In this document: positions 11,348-21,626 of the stretch, in pieces
How positions within the stretch are numbered: position 1 is the stretch's first letter
How the letters are laid out: every line of letters starts with the position of its first letter
Source of the DNA: Chlamydoabsidia padenii
Lineage: Eukaryota > Mucoromycota > Mucoromycetes > Mucorales > Cunninghamellaceae
Assembly (NCBI GenBank): GCA_025330725.1
Contig: JAIWND010000080.1
Coordinates: 1 to 40,892, forward strand
Direction: 5' to 3'
Length of the DNA: 40,892 nt
Position numbers and translations under genes: made by a program
Notes under the pieces: model-generated
What the model was told of the DNA's origin: nothing
Database searches by the model: none
Seen by the model: only the letters and a program-made list of their open reading frames with translations

Positions 11348-14300
11348 ATGGAAACTCAAGTTGGTATCACTCTTAACGGAAAACCCTTTGGTTTTGATGC
11401 TATCTCTTGGTCGGAAGATGGTATGCTTTCCATCTGTACCGACTCTAGTATTCACGTGGTGGTAAGTACGAAAAAGCAATAAACAAAACATGGATCAACA
11501 CAGGCCATTCACCATTCCCTTTTTGTATCTCTCATTTGAATACTAGACACCATTAATCACAACCACATTTTCTGATCTTGACAACTATGAAACCGGTGCT
11601 ATTGTCCTTGATCTATTGCCAGAAAATGCTGAATTCGGGGAATCTAGTGGTGAGTATAGCTATGCTGAAAATTGACAGGAATAACGTAGCGTATTGAACT
11701 CACACACAACTTTTAATATAGTCATCGACAAACCACTACAATCATCCTATTCTATGCAAGAAATGTACCGCTGTGCGCAATGGTCACCCACCGGCTTATC
11801 ACGAAAACACGGGTAAGAATGAACAATAACACAAAAAAAAAAAAAGTAACTCACTCTCACCTTTTTGTAAACTCGCTCTTTTTAGGTGCTTATTAACTGT
11901 AATGACGACAAAACATAGAGTCCTGCTCTTCGAACCTGATAATGGTAGCTCCAACTGGATACTGGTAAGAACTAGTTTCTTGTATACAAATAGAGGTTGA
12001 TACTAACTTGATCTTTCTCTTTATTTAGTGCACAGATATGACAGACTTGCTGAAAAAAGACGCGCTACAAGACTCTACTACTGACGGGTTTGATAGTTTG
12101 GATCACATCAATCGATTTCATTCTTTATGTAAGTGGGACAGCCTACATGGAATCAAAAAAAAACAACAACAACAACAACTGACATACCTTTGTTTAATTT
12201 GATTCTAGATATGGTATGGTCTCCTATCCTTCACGTCAATCCAACTACCTTGAATCCTGCTCTTTTGGCCATTGCTAACAAAGCTGGTGGAATATCATTA
12301 TGGAGGTAAAGTATTCAAATAATCCAAGGACCAAAAAAAAAAAGAAGATGTACTAACCATCATCATCCCTTCCCTCTAGTTATTCTGTTGAACATGGAAT
12401 CCAACACCAGATCTCATTCCAGCCTCACACATCGTTTTTGAACTTGATGTATTGGTCCAAATGGCGGAAAAGAACAGGTTACTGTAAGTAGAGGGGATCG
12501 GAAAAGATATAGGTCAACAATCTAACTGATGCTTTTATAGATGTGGGCTATTTGCTGTCATCAAGTACGGACGGGACGGTTATTTTAACATCTGTTAAAG
12601 TGAACTGTGACCAGAAATCCATCACATTCATTGAAACTCAAACACTACATAAATGGTTCGAAGAAGACAACTCTGGGATGGCAACTGTCATCAGACTATG
12701 GGATGGATCGGTAATAAACTCTCCTAACACTAAAAACATCTGCTCACTAACAATACTATTTTATTTCTTAGGCCGATACTCTCAAGATTTTTATTGCTAA
12801 ACAGTTGGTGGTTTATTCCCTCATACTCACTATACAAGACGACATACAACTTACTCCGGAAGGTAGTTGGATGGACTTTATCATACCCAACTCAGCTGTT
12901 GGTGTAACAGGTAAGCTTGATACATTTATCCACACTATCACCAACTTGATGTATTATGTTTATTATATTATTAGGTGCCTACTTTGCCAGTGGTGGGAAT
13001 CAACTACGACTGTTTACTTTTGAAGGCGATGGATTGGTGATGGTATATCAGGATGGAACTTGGAAATTCGATGATCCTCTCTCCGTTGAAATGACCAAGA
13101 AACTACAGCTCAAATATAGACAACGGTGGATGGAAGAAACCTTGAAATACGAAGAAGAAGATATCTTGAATGGAATGGATATGATTCCGCAAATCTGGGG
13201 GGCGACTTTGACACCACATGGACTCTACTCTGCTGTTTTATTCATGTAAGCTACTTCTACATTTTAACCTACAAATAGCAGATATTGATCACTTTTATTA
13301 TTATTATTTTTAGAATCAAACCTGTGGTGGACATACATACTTATAATGAATCAAGGGATAGTACCAACTTGGCCTTCTTGGTCCATCCTCAAATCGACGG
13401 TGTCAATGCCACATCAAATATATTGGATAAACTAAAATCGTATATTAAAGATCCCGACTTTTGTAAGTTGATCAACATATCAAACAGGTTAGATGACAAG
13501 GATAACTGATTTGATTAATCGTTTTTTATTATCGTTATAGTTTTTATTTACCCGGTGCGATCAATCCTTCACGAACTCTTGGAATTCCTTTTGGACGAAG
13601 AAAATAATGAACAATTTATGATCTTGCTGAATACATTGAATGATCTAATGGAAGTATCCGATACCACCGAATCAAGGTAATATACTATACAATAATGAAG
13701 AATCAGGTCTACTCAACTTGTTTACTTTTGGGATTTATATAGGTGGGACACTTCAAATCTGAAAAGACAAGTTTACAGTAAACCGAAAATTATTGCTGCC
13801 TGTATTTTATTATACATCAACACTGAATTAAAGGTAATATATAGAAATTCTGTTAATAGTCATCACTTACCTCTGTTTTTTTTTTTTTTTACTTATAGCT
13901 ATACAAATTACAGGACGATGCTAGACGATTGCTCTTTGAACTGTATAACAAATGTCGCCACTATGTCACCTGCAACCTATTCCAATCCATCCTTTCCTAC
14001 ATCAACGACCAAGACGACAATCAGTGGAACCTCATGACAGGTAAAACAAAAATGTGGGGTTTGAATTATATATTCAAAAGTAACCAATCCTCCTTGTCAT
14101 ATTTAGATAATGACATTGCTCAGATCTTAATATGGTGTGATGGCTTTTTATCTGAAGTCATAGGATTACAAGAAATGCTTCCAGTATCAAGTATGCTACA
14201 GCCTGTCAAGACAACATATCAAAAACTTCAACAACATTGTGCATCATCACCACGCTTAATGAATATATCTGCTAGTATGGCTATAGTGGAATCGGCGATT

Positions 14301-14842
14301 AATGGGAATACTGTCATGAATATGAATATAGAATCAAGACAAAACTGCCCGGCTTGTGACAATCATATCCTTTTTATTTTATAAATACACATGGGATCAC
14401 ACTAATTAACATGGTATTATCCTTAACAGATTAAATACCCATTCCATTCTCTTTAGATACTTTTTGTGTTTGCAGTGCAGGTCATGTATTCAGTAAGTAA
14501 CAATCGACTAATAACTTTGTTTGGAAAACATACTTGACTTTTTATTACTAAAAATTAGGTCGATGTGGGGTTACTTTGCAGCCGATCACTTCACCAACTT
14601 ATCAATCATGTATAAAGTGCGACTCTATGCGTCTACCTTCATCTTCAAATGGTTTGGATCAACAACGCCCTCCATCGCTGATATCTCTGTCTGATGCTGT
14701 CCTGTCGAACTGTTGGATGTGCATCTACTGTGGATCAGATATGGAAACAAAAAAGGTAATATCAAAATGCCGCATGCTTGTTGACTTGTACCAACTTACT
14801 CTTTTTTTTTTTTTTTTTTTTTTTGTGATGATATAGCCATAG
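11348..14842 (+). CDS. TFC8: Transcription factor IIIC 90-kDa-type subunit (TFIIIC90/Tfc8), WD40 plus TFIIIC zinc finger
   Basis: Eighteen exons: 11348-11461, 11547-11649, 11722-11812, 11886-11964, 12029-12128, 12209-12305, 12380-12483, 12541-12710, 12772-12910, 12975-13245, 13314-13462, 13541-13676, 13743-13833, 13899-14040, 14107-14364, 14439-14492, 14559-14755, 14837-14842 (2301 nt, 766 aa). The N-terminal half is propeller-like (AISWSEDGMLSICTDSSIHV, CAQWSPTGLSRKHG, YMVWSPILHV). The C-terminus is the TFIIIC putative zinc-finger domain: CPAC at residues 676-679, then CVCSAGHVFSRCGVTLQPI from residue 691, then CIKC and CWMCIYCG. TFIIIC binds tRNA gene A and B boxes and recruits RNA polymerase III. 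The junction inside the finger uses an AT-AC intron (14365-14438). The 66-nt intron 14041-14106 keeps frame without stops, so a retained form is possible. The last exon is only CCA-TAG. Confidence 0.87.
14365..14438 (+). other. U12-type (minor spliceosome) AT-AC intron in the TFIIIC subunit gene
   Basis: The 74-nt intron begins ATATCCTTTT, the U12 donor consensus, and ends AC. It has TCCTTAAC at 14420-14427, a full match to the U12 branch consensus, 11-13 nt before the 3' end. No GT donor of any strength is available here. Splicing at these points joins phase 1 to phase 1 and gives CPACDNPIPFSLDTFCVC, restoring the zinc-finger frame. U12 introns are known to persist in some Mucoromycota although most fungi have lost them. 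Confidence 0.85.
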
Positions 14843-14954
14843 TCTATAGATACTGTAGATCTGTAATATATATGTAACTCTATCAAGTAAATAAACAAAC
14901 AATTGATGACAATGATGATAACTGGTTAGTGCTTGACGATGGAAGGAGGGTCAA

Positions 14955-14968
14955 CGGGATTTGAAATT
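14955..14968 (+). promoter_or_regulatory. CGGGATTTGAAATT promoter motif of the small membrane protein gene
   Basis: Best match to the shared motif, sense orientation, 95 bp before the ATG at 15064, followed by a CTCTCTCTTTCCCCC stretch that could hold the transcription start. Confidence 0.5.
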
Positions 14969-15063
14969 CGGTCTTCCAAAAAATCATTCTTGACATGATA
15001 TCTTGCTCCTGTCCTTTGCGTCTCTCTCTTTCCCCCAAACTTTGCTCATCCAACAAATAACCC

Positions 15064-15424
15064 ATGGGCATCAAATTGTCTCCTGCTGGTAGAAGGTAAA
15101 GTTAGAAAAAGAAAAACATATAAATCGGTCTCTATACATCTCTTTTCGAATAATATAACTTTTGTTTAAATGTAGACTTGCAACCATTATTGTAGCCACT
15201 CCATTTGTGGTGACAACCTCTTGGATTCTTTACAAAAGAGGTAACAATTAGCAACACTGGTAAAAGAAAAGGGTCGACTCAAGATGACTAATCGAACTCT
15301 CTTTTTATTTTCGGGATGGATGTATCATTATCTTTTAGTGATCTTGGGTGAAGAACGACGGGTGGCAGACGGCAGCGCTATCCGACCTGTTGGTGTCAAG
15401 GAACTTCAATCAAAAGACCTATAG
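15064..15424 (+). CDS. Small (60 aa) single-pass membrane protein
   Basis: Three exons: 15064-15095, 15176-15240, 15339-15424 (183 nt, 60 aa). Splice signals are good (GTAAAG/GTAACA donors, TGTAG and TTTTAG acceptors) and the frame is kept throughout. The protein starts MGIKLSPAGRR, continues into one hydrophobic helix (LATIIVATPFVVTTSWILY), and ends in a charged tail (KRVILGEERRVADGSA and following). Basic residues on both sides of the helix and the length suit a tail or signal-anchored protein of the inner mitochondrial membrane or ER, such as small respiratory assembly factors, but I do not recognise the family. The gene has its own motif-containing promoter and an AATAAA near 15580. It is too fragmented to appear as one open frame. 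Confidence 0.65.
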
Positions 15425-15722
15425 ACTCGGGTATATATGGAACAACCGACCTTCTCTCTTCTCACATTTGACTATACTTATTAGTAACATCCCCCCTCCT
15501 TCACCATACGCTGTAGTTTGCCTTTGTAGGTGATAGATATCTTTTTATAGTACCTTTAACACAAATTATCTCATTATAATAATAAAAACCATCATTTTTT
15601 ATGCACTTAAAAACCTTATTCTTTATCAATCATTACCAAAAAAGATCGTACAATCACGACATTACATCTGGATCTTTAGTTTTCTTCGTCTCTGTGTGTT
15701 CGGGTGGCGCTGAATCATCATT

Positions 15723-15766
<44 letters not shown>

Positions 15767-15922
15767 AGTTGGTTTGTAGAACTACAGATCGGTGATGAAA
15801 ACCATCCAATCACATTGATTGAAAATTGTACAATTGAAACAAGACTTTTAATATAAAAACGGAACAATGGAACCACTTGCTTTTCTTTCAATCAATCTTA
15901 AACACATACACATTTTACTATA
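15425..15922. other. Intergenic with T38 tract and MsrA promoter
   Basis: Holds the 3' UTR of the small membrane protein gene, a run of 38 T at 15725-15762, a CCAAT box at 15806-15810 and a TATAAAA at 15852-15858 that sits 65 bp before the MsrA ATG. No coding sequence is seen. Confidence 0.6.
15852..15858 (+). promoter_or_regulatory. TATA box of msrA
   Basis: TATAAAA, 65 bp upstream of the ATG at 15923, with a CCAAT box about 45 bp further upstream. Confidence 0.45.
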
Positions 15923-16623
15923 ATGGCCATTGAAACTGCTACATTTGCTGCTGGGTGCTTCTGGTAAGAAAAAACTCCCAACGATTTCCTTTTTGATCGA
16001 ACATTGAACTAAACTCTTTCTCTTCTTATCAACAGGGGCGTCGAACATATTTACAACAAGCATTTTAAAGGAATTGAAACCAAGGTGGGATATACCGGAG
16101 GCGATGTAGAAGATCCTCGTTATGAACAAGTGAAAACAGGCACCACTGACCATGCCGAAGCATTGGAAATCAAGTTTGACCCTAATGAAATCACCTATGA
16201 ATCCTTGGTAGAATTCTTTTACAAGATGCATGGTAAGAACTAGATTTTTTCCCCCCTGTGGTAATGGTTTCACTCAAACTCTCTCTCTTTATTTAGATCC
16301 CACTACTGTTAATGCACAAGGTCCAGATGTGGGTAGTCAATACCGATCGGCGATCTTTTATCATTCTCCTGAACAAAAACAAGTAGTAGAAAAAGTTACG
16401 GCTCAAGTACAAAAGGAACATTACCCCAATCAACCTATTGTCACTCAAATTGTACCTGCTCGGGCTTTCCATGATGCTGAAAAGTATCATCAATTCTATT
16501 TGGAACTTAACCCCGATGGTTATGCTGTAAGTACAAACGCATGTAACACTTGTTTTATCTTGTGGTGGACTAATATGTCTTTTTCTTCCATAATAGTGTC
16601 CTACTCATTACTTACGGTGGTAG
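15923..16623 (+). CDS. msrA: Peptide methionine-S-sulfoxide reductase MsrA
   Basis: Four exons: 15923-15963, 16036-16232, 16297-16526, 16597-16623 (495 nt, 164 aa). MsrA reduces the S-epimer of methionine sulfoxide in proteins and as free amino acid, with thioredoxin as usual electron donor. The GCFWG active-site motif is at residues 11-15 with the catalytic Cys12; the codon for Trp14 is split by intron 1. Other family blocks are VGYTGG, PRYEQVKTGTTDHAEALEI, DPTTVNAQGPDVGSQYRSAI and EKYHQFYLE. The C-terminus (CPTHYLRW) has Cys157, a candidate resolving cysteine. There is no signal or targeting peptide, so the product is probably cytosolic. Length is normal for a short eukaryotic MsrA. AATAAA lies near 16738. 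Confidence 0.95.
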
Positions 16624-16896
16624 TTTAGTTTCCCTCATCCTTTTTTTTATGCCCTAGGCTATCATTCTATCTGTATTCCCCCTTATATCCTCTCCCATCT
16701 TGTATTATAATATTTTATCAATTACGATCTGTCAAAAATAAAAATCTTAAACCACGTTTTCTACCCCTGAAATCTCCGATACAGAAATAAATTTTTGCAT
16801 AATCAAGCGCCGATTGAAGATTAATGTTAAAGCTTTGATTTTTTTGGCAAGTGTTTTCCCGCCCTCTTCTTCCCTTTACATAACTCTACACATCAG

Positions 16897-17262
16897 GTAC
16901 GTACTATAACCCCCCATCCATCCATCCATCCATCCATCCACCCACCCATCCATCTTGATTCATGTTGCTATTTTTTAACATTTCATCCATCTGGACTTCA
17001 TCCTATCTGTAAAAGATGAATGAAAGAAAGGATAGGTGGAATGTTGGAATACTGCTTCTTGATGTTCCTTCCGTCCATTGTAAACTCAAGAGGAATTAAA
17101 GAATCTTGCTTTCTTTTTTTTTCTTTTCTTGACCACTTGCAGTGGATGTATTGAAAACCGCTCTTATGAATCGATTTATTCCAATGGATCGACACTCATC
17201 TAAGCGAAACCCCTCACCCATACTAATCACCTTCTCTCCATTCTTCTCTCTCTTTTTTTTAG
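16897..17262 (+). other. Intron in the 5' UTR of RPS22, with CCAT microsatellite
   Basis: The donor CAG|GTACGT at 16896/16897 follows a pyrimidine-rich leader (CCCTCTTCTTCCC at 16862-16875), and the acceptor T8-AG ends at 17262, six bases before the ATG. A 366-nt leader intron is common in ribosomal protein genes. It holds about ten CCAT/CCAC units at 16914-16954. Confidence 0.55.
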
Positions 17263-17267
17263 ACATC

Positions 17268-17957
17268 ATGAGAGTCTCCGTTTTGAACGACTGCTTGAAC
17301 AACATCAACAACGCTGAACGCCGTGGCAAGAGACAAGTCCTCATCCGTCCTTCCTCCAAGGTCATTGTCAAATTCTTGTGTGTTATGCAAAAGCATGGTA
17401 AGTCCATTCCCCTCTCTCCCTCTTTTTATTATCTTTATAATCATATTCCGGGTATAACTGGTGTTGCGATGCTTATTACCACATCACAGCGCTTTTAGAA
17501 CTTCGGTAGATCAACTTGTTTTGATTCCCTCATTATCTTTTATATCCAATCTTATCAAAATGTACCACTAATACATTTTATGATGCTTCAACGATATGAA
17601 AGAGACTGATGGTTGAATCAAAATACATTCGTTCTTTTGTTTTACACATTATACTATTATTTGTAAACATATATTAACTCTTTTATCTTTGAAATAGGCT
17701 ACATTGGTGAATTCGAAGAAATCGATGATCATCGCTCTGGCAAGATTGTTATCCAACTTAATGGTCGTTTGAACAAGTGTGGTGTCATCTCTCCTCGCTT
17801 CAACATCAAGATCGCTGAACTCGAAAAGTGGACTCAAAACTTGTTGCCTTCTCGTCAATTCGGTCATCTCGTCTTGACCACCTCTGCTGGTATCATGGAC
17901 CACGAAGAAGCTCGTCGCAAGCATGCTGGTGGTAAGATCCTTGGTTTCTTCTACTAG
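17268..17957 (+). CDS. RPS22: 40S ribosomal protein S22 (uS8, S15a)
   Basis: Two coding exons, 17268-17397 and 17698-17957 (390 nt, 129 aa), separated by a 300-nt intron. The protein is an uninterrupted uS8 sequence: [87 protein letters not shown] and the C-terminal GGKILGFFY. It is a primary 16S/18S rRNA-binding protein of the small subunit. The start reads MRVSVLN, one residue shorter than the usual MVRVSVLN, but length and ending are normal. An upstream leader intron is likely. The codon use is strongly biased (AAG, GGT, CTC, CGT), as expected for a highly expressed gene. AATAAA lies near 18031. Confidence 0.97.
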
Positions 17958-18108
17958 ATACTACTTTACCCTCCCTATTAGTATAGTTTTTATATTTTTA
18001 GTGTAGAAAACTGTATTCTCCATTTTTTATAATAAAACCATTCTTGATCCGATATTTGATGTCTTGTCTTTTGTCTTTGTCTTTGTAATAGGAAATGCTT
18101 GGCACATG

Positions 18109-18286
18109 GATTTTTGGAAGAGCACGACAAGCTCAATGGTTAACTGATGCTAATGATTAAAGTGGCGATGTGGACACTATGGTATATTTCCAACACAAGT
18201 CACTGCAAAAGCCAAGCTCCAAGACTCTTGTGTCGGTATGTTCAGACTTGCGATGACTTTTGCCTGTCCTTTGTAAGAAAAAAAAA
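18109..18286 (+). mobile_element. SINE-like element, copy 1
   Basis: About 178 bp ending in TTTGTAAG plus ten A. It starts near GATTTTTGGAAGAGCACG and contains AGCTCAATGGTTAACTGATG, which resembles the D-arm/A-box region of a tRNA. It is a direct repeat of copy 2 (anchor TAACTGATGCTAATGATTA at 18141 and 18369). Confidence 0.6.
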
Positions 18287-18310
18287 AGTACGACAAGAAA
18301 CCAGATTTCA

Positions 18311-18518
18311 TTTTCAGATCCCGCCTACCTCTACCAAGATTTGGAAAGGGCTCTACTCGCTCAATTGTTAACTGATGCTAATGATTACAGTGGCAATGCG
18401 GGTACTAAAGCATATTGCCAACATAAGTCACCGCAAAAGCCAAGCCCCAAGACCCTTGTGTCGGTCAGTCCAGACTTGCGATGACTTTTACCTGTCCTTT
18501 GTAAGATATAAAAAAAAA
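18311..18518 (+). mobile_element. SINE-like element, copy 2
   Basis: Best preserved copy, from TTTTCAGATCCCGCC to an A-rich tail at 18506-18518. It shares with copy 3 the 5' block TTTCA(A/G)ATCCCGCCT, reminiscent of a tRNA B box, then CTACTCGCTCAATTGTTAAC, AAGTCACCGCAAAAGCCAAG, TGTCGGTCAGTC and CCTGTCCTTTGTAAG. Confidence 0.6.
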
Positions 18519-19176
18519 GTACAAGGAGGAGCCAGACTAATCCTCTTTCATATCCCGAAATTCATACAAATGGCCACGATACCTTTTTGTCATCACAAAT
18601 CGACTTTTGTCTATATAGATGGATACAGTGATTATGGGTAGCTACAGGCCAATACCGCAATGTTGAAATTTATATAGATCCGCTACTGGTGCCACAATGG
18701 CGGACATATAAACAATGATGACACCGATTGATAGATTGAAATACAGTTCAATGCAGGCGGTAAAGATAGTAGCTATACACATAGACAGTAGAAACACATA
18801 CAGTACACATAAAAATTAATAAAAGGCACCCAGATAAAATAAAAGCATTTATATATACAACAATACATATAGATGAATAAAAAACATATAAATGAAATCA
18901 AGACATGCAGTTGGAGTGAAGCCATGTAGATGCATTAAGGTCATTGTTCATATTCAAAAAACGCCCCATTCGAATCTATATTTGGGAATGAGAAGTCCAG
19001 CAAAAAACCGTATAATGTAATTGGGTAATTAGCTGTACGTCAAAAGTTCATTAGTCCTGTAAAGTTATAAGACAGTAAAGGGTAGTTGATTTAATAAGAC
19101 TATGTAGATATTTATAATAGAAGGTCTATGGGGGATAAGGGATAATAACCAACACAATATGACAATATAATTAACA
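18519..19176. other. Non-coding AT-rich stretch between SINE-like copies and the gag remnant
   Basis: No open frame of interest, RNA gene or clear repeat is visible. Several short ATATA/ACATATA strings occur at 18770-18900. Confidence 0.5.
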
Positions 19177-19520
19177 CTACTGTAATAATATAAAAGCCAG
19201 TTCCCCAATTGCCATTTTTTCTTGCTTGATTAACTTGAGTTCGTCAACAGCAGCCATAACAGGATATGAGTCTTCATTATATTGATGTAAGAATTTGCCA
19301 TTCAGTGCCACGCAGTCCTTCTTGGTAGTACATTGTAGCCGAGTATACCAACTAAAAGCTTGACCTTCCAACACAGTTTGTAGTTTTTTCACAATTTCCA
19401 CAAGAGCGTAGCCAAAGAATTCCGCCAGAGATTCGTATCTTGCCATCCATTGCTGTGCTTCCGTTGCAAAAGTTGGAAATCTAGTCCGTTGCCGTCGTTC
19501 CAAGTAGGTGTTGGAGAAGA
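19177..19520 (-). pseudogene. Ty3/gypsy-type retrotransposon gag remnant
   Basis: Read on the minus strand the frame gives RRQRTRFPTFATEAQQWMAR, YESLAEFFGY, LQTVLEGQAFSWYTRLQC, NGKFLHQYNE and VDELKLIKQEK. This order (tryptophan helix, large-scale WY-x-x-L, F-x-x-Y, EL-x-x-LKQ) is that of the retrotransposon gag (Ty3/gypsy capsid-like) domain. No start codon or zinc knuckle, and no protease, reverse transcriptase, integrase or LTR, is seen nearby, so it is a fragment. It is fused in frame upstream to module sequence of the tandem array, suggesting insertion or recombination. Confidence 0.6.
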
Positions 19521-19786
19521 TCTTGTCATTCACGTCGTTCCATGCCACATTACATAAAATGAGTATGCAACAGCCAACAAGAAACCAAAGCCTACAACCA
19601 GAAGAAATGTGATTAATAACCTTGTCTTTTCTTGTTTCTTCTTCTTTACTTACTTCACGTACCAGAAACAAAGAGAGATCCCGAAACACCAGAGACAACA
19701 ATCAAGGAAGAAAACCCAACCATAATGAAAGATGACAAGCCTGCAATAAGAGCAAGAAGTGTGGTTAGTAACATTGTCTTTTCTTT

Positions 19787-19820
<34 letters not shown>

Positions 19821-19850
19821 ACAATAATGTTCCCATAAACATTACACATC

Positions 19851-20129
19851 ATGATCCATCCCCAAGAATCAAATGGAGCGCCGTAACTGGTGGCTAATGC
19901 AACATGCCCGAGAATAGGTAGATCCGCAATAATGCTTCAACATACCAGACATCCCGCTTTACCAGCACAACCCATTCGCTAGCAGATCCAGGTTTGGAAC
20001 AGGACACGATGTCGCCTACGTCCTGCCACGGCAAAAAGGCTAGGCCTAATCACTATTCTACACAAAGGTAGCCGCCTCGCAAAATCTGCCAACTTATCCA
20101 TTTGATTACTAACAGGAGACTTCACATAT
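19851..20129 (-). repeat. 279-bp core, copy A
   Basis: From ATGATCCATCC to CTTCACATAT on the plus strand. It differs from copy B by only a few bases. Confidence 0.8.
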
Positions 20130-20296
20130 CAGGGACAGAGAGAGACCATACACCACAAGTGACAACAAACATGGTAGGCAAGTAACAATACATGGAGACA
20201 AGCCTACAATAAGAACAAGAAGGAAGATTAGTAATCTTGTCTTTTCATGTTTTTTTTTCTTTACTTACCATAAAGTACCCATAAACATTGTATATC

Positions 20297-20575
20297 ATGA
20301 TCCATCCCCAAGAATCAAATGGAGCGCCGTAACTGGTGGCTAATGCAACATGCCCGAGAATAGGTAGATCCGCAATAATGCTTCAACATACCAGACATCC
20401 CGCTTTACCAGCACAACCCATTCGCCAGCAGATCCAGGTTTGGAACAGGACACGATGTCGCCTACGTCCTGCCACGGTAAAAAGGCTAGGCCTAATCACT
20501 ATTCTACACAAAGGTAGCCGCCTCGCAAAATCTGCCAACTTATCCATTTGATTACTAACAGGAGACTTCACATAT
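20297..20575 (-). repeat. 279-bp core, copy B
   Basis: Same length and boundaries as copy A. Confidence 0.8.
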
Positions 20576-20745
20576 TAGGGACAAAGAGAGACCATACACC
20601 ACAAGTAGACAACAAACATGGAAGGCAAGTGACAACACCGGAAGACAAACCTACAATAAGGTCAAGAAGTGTGATTAGTAACATTGTCTTTTCATGTTGT
20701 TTTTTTTCTTTACTTACAATAAAGTACCCGTAAACATTACACATC

Positions 20746-21024
20746 ATGATCCATCCCCATGAATCAAATGGAGCGCCGTAACTGGTGGCTAGTGCAACAT
20801 GCCCGAGAATAGGTAGATCCACATTGATGCTTCAACATACCAGACATCCCGCTTTACCAGCACAACCCATTCGCCAGCAGATCCAGGTTTGGAACAGGAC
20901 ACGATGTCGCCTACGTCCTGCCACGGCAAAAAGGCTAAGCCTAATCACTATTCTACACAAAGGTAGCCGCCTCGCAAAATCTGCTAACTTATCCATTTGA
21001 TTACTAACAGGAGACTTCACATAT
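20746..21024 (-). repeat. 279-bp core, copy C
   Basis: Same length; shares the variant GATCCACATT with copy D where A and B have GATCCGCAAT. Confidence 0.8.
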
Positions 21025-21347
21025 CAGAGACAGAGGGAGAGTTCACACACCACAAGAGACAACAAACATGGTAGGCAAGTAACAATACATGGAGACAAGC
21101 CTACAATAAGAACAAGAAGGAAGATTAGTAATCTTGTCTTTCCATGTTTTTGTTTCTTGTTTACGTACTTTGTGTCAGAAGCAAAGAGAGACCATACACC
21201 ACCAGAGAAAACAATCAAGAAAGAAAGCCCGACCATAATGCATGGAGACAAACCTGCAATAAGACCAAGAAGGATAATTAGTAACATTGTTTTTTCATGT
21301 TTTTTTTTTCTTTACTTACAATAAAGTACCCGTAAACATTACACATC

Positions 21348-21626
21348 ATGATCCATCCCCATGAATCAAATGGAGCGCCGTAACTGGTGGCGAATGCAAC
21401 AAGCCCGAGAATAGGTAGATCCACATTAATGCTTCAACATACCAGACATCCCGCTTTACCAGCACAACCCATTCGCTAGCAGATCCAGGTTTGGAACAGG
21501 ACACGATGTCGCCTACGTCCTGCCACGGTAAAAAGGCTAGGCCTAATCACTATTCTACACAAAGGTAGCCGCCTCGCAAAATCTGCCAACTTATCCATTT
21601 GATTACTAACAGGAGACTTCACATAT
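21348..21626 (-). repeat. 279-bp core, copy D
   Basis: Same length; preceded by the long double linker (21025-21347). Confidence 0.8.

Noticed and set aside
16914..16954. CCAT repeat as a CRISPR-like or telomeric array
   Set aside because: Simple 4-bp microsatellite without spacers, lying in an intron; the window is eukaryotic.
20336..21000. Repeated plus-strand frames beginning MANATCPRIGRS and MASATCPRIGRS
   Set aside because: They are antisense shadows created by the 279-bp cores, with no start context or splice support. Conservation is explained by DNA-level duplication.
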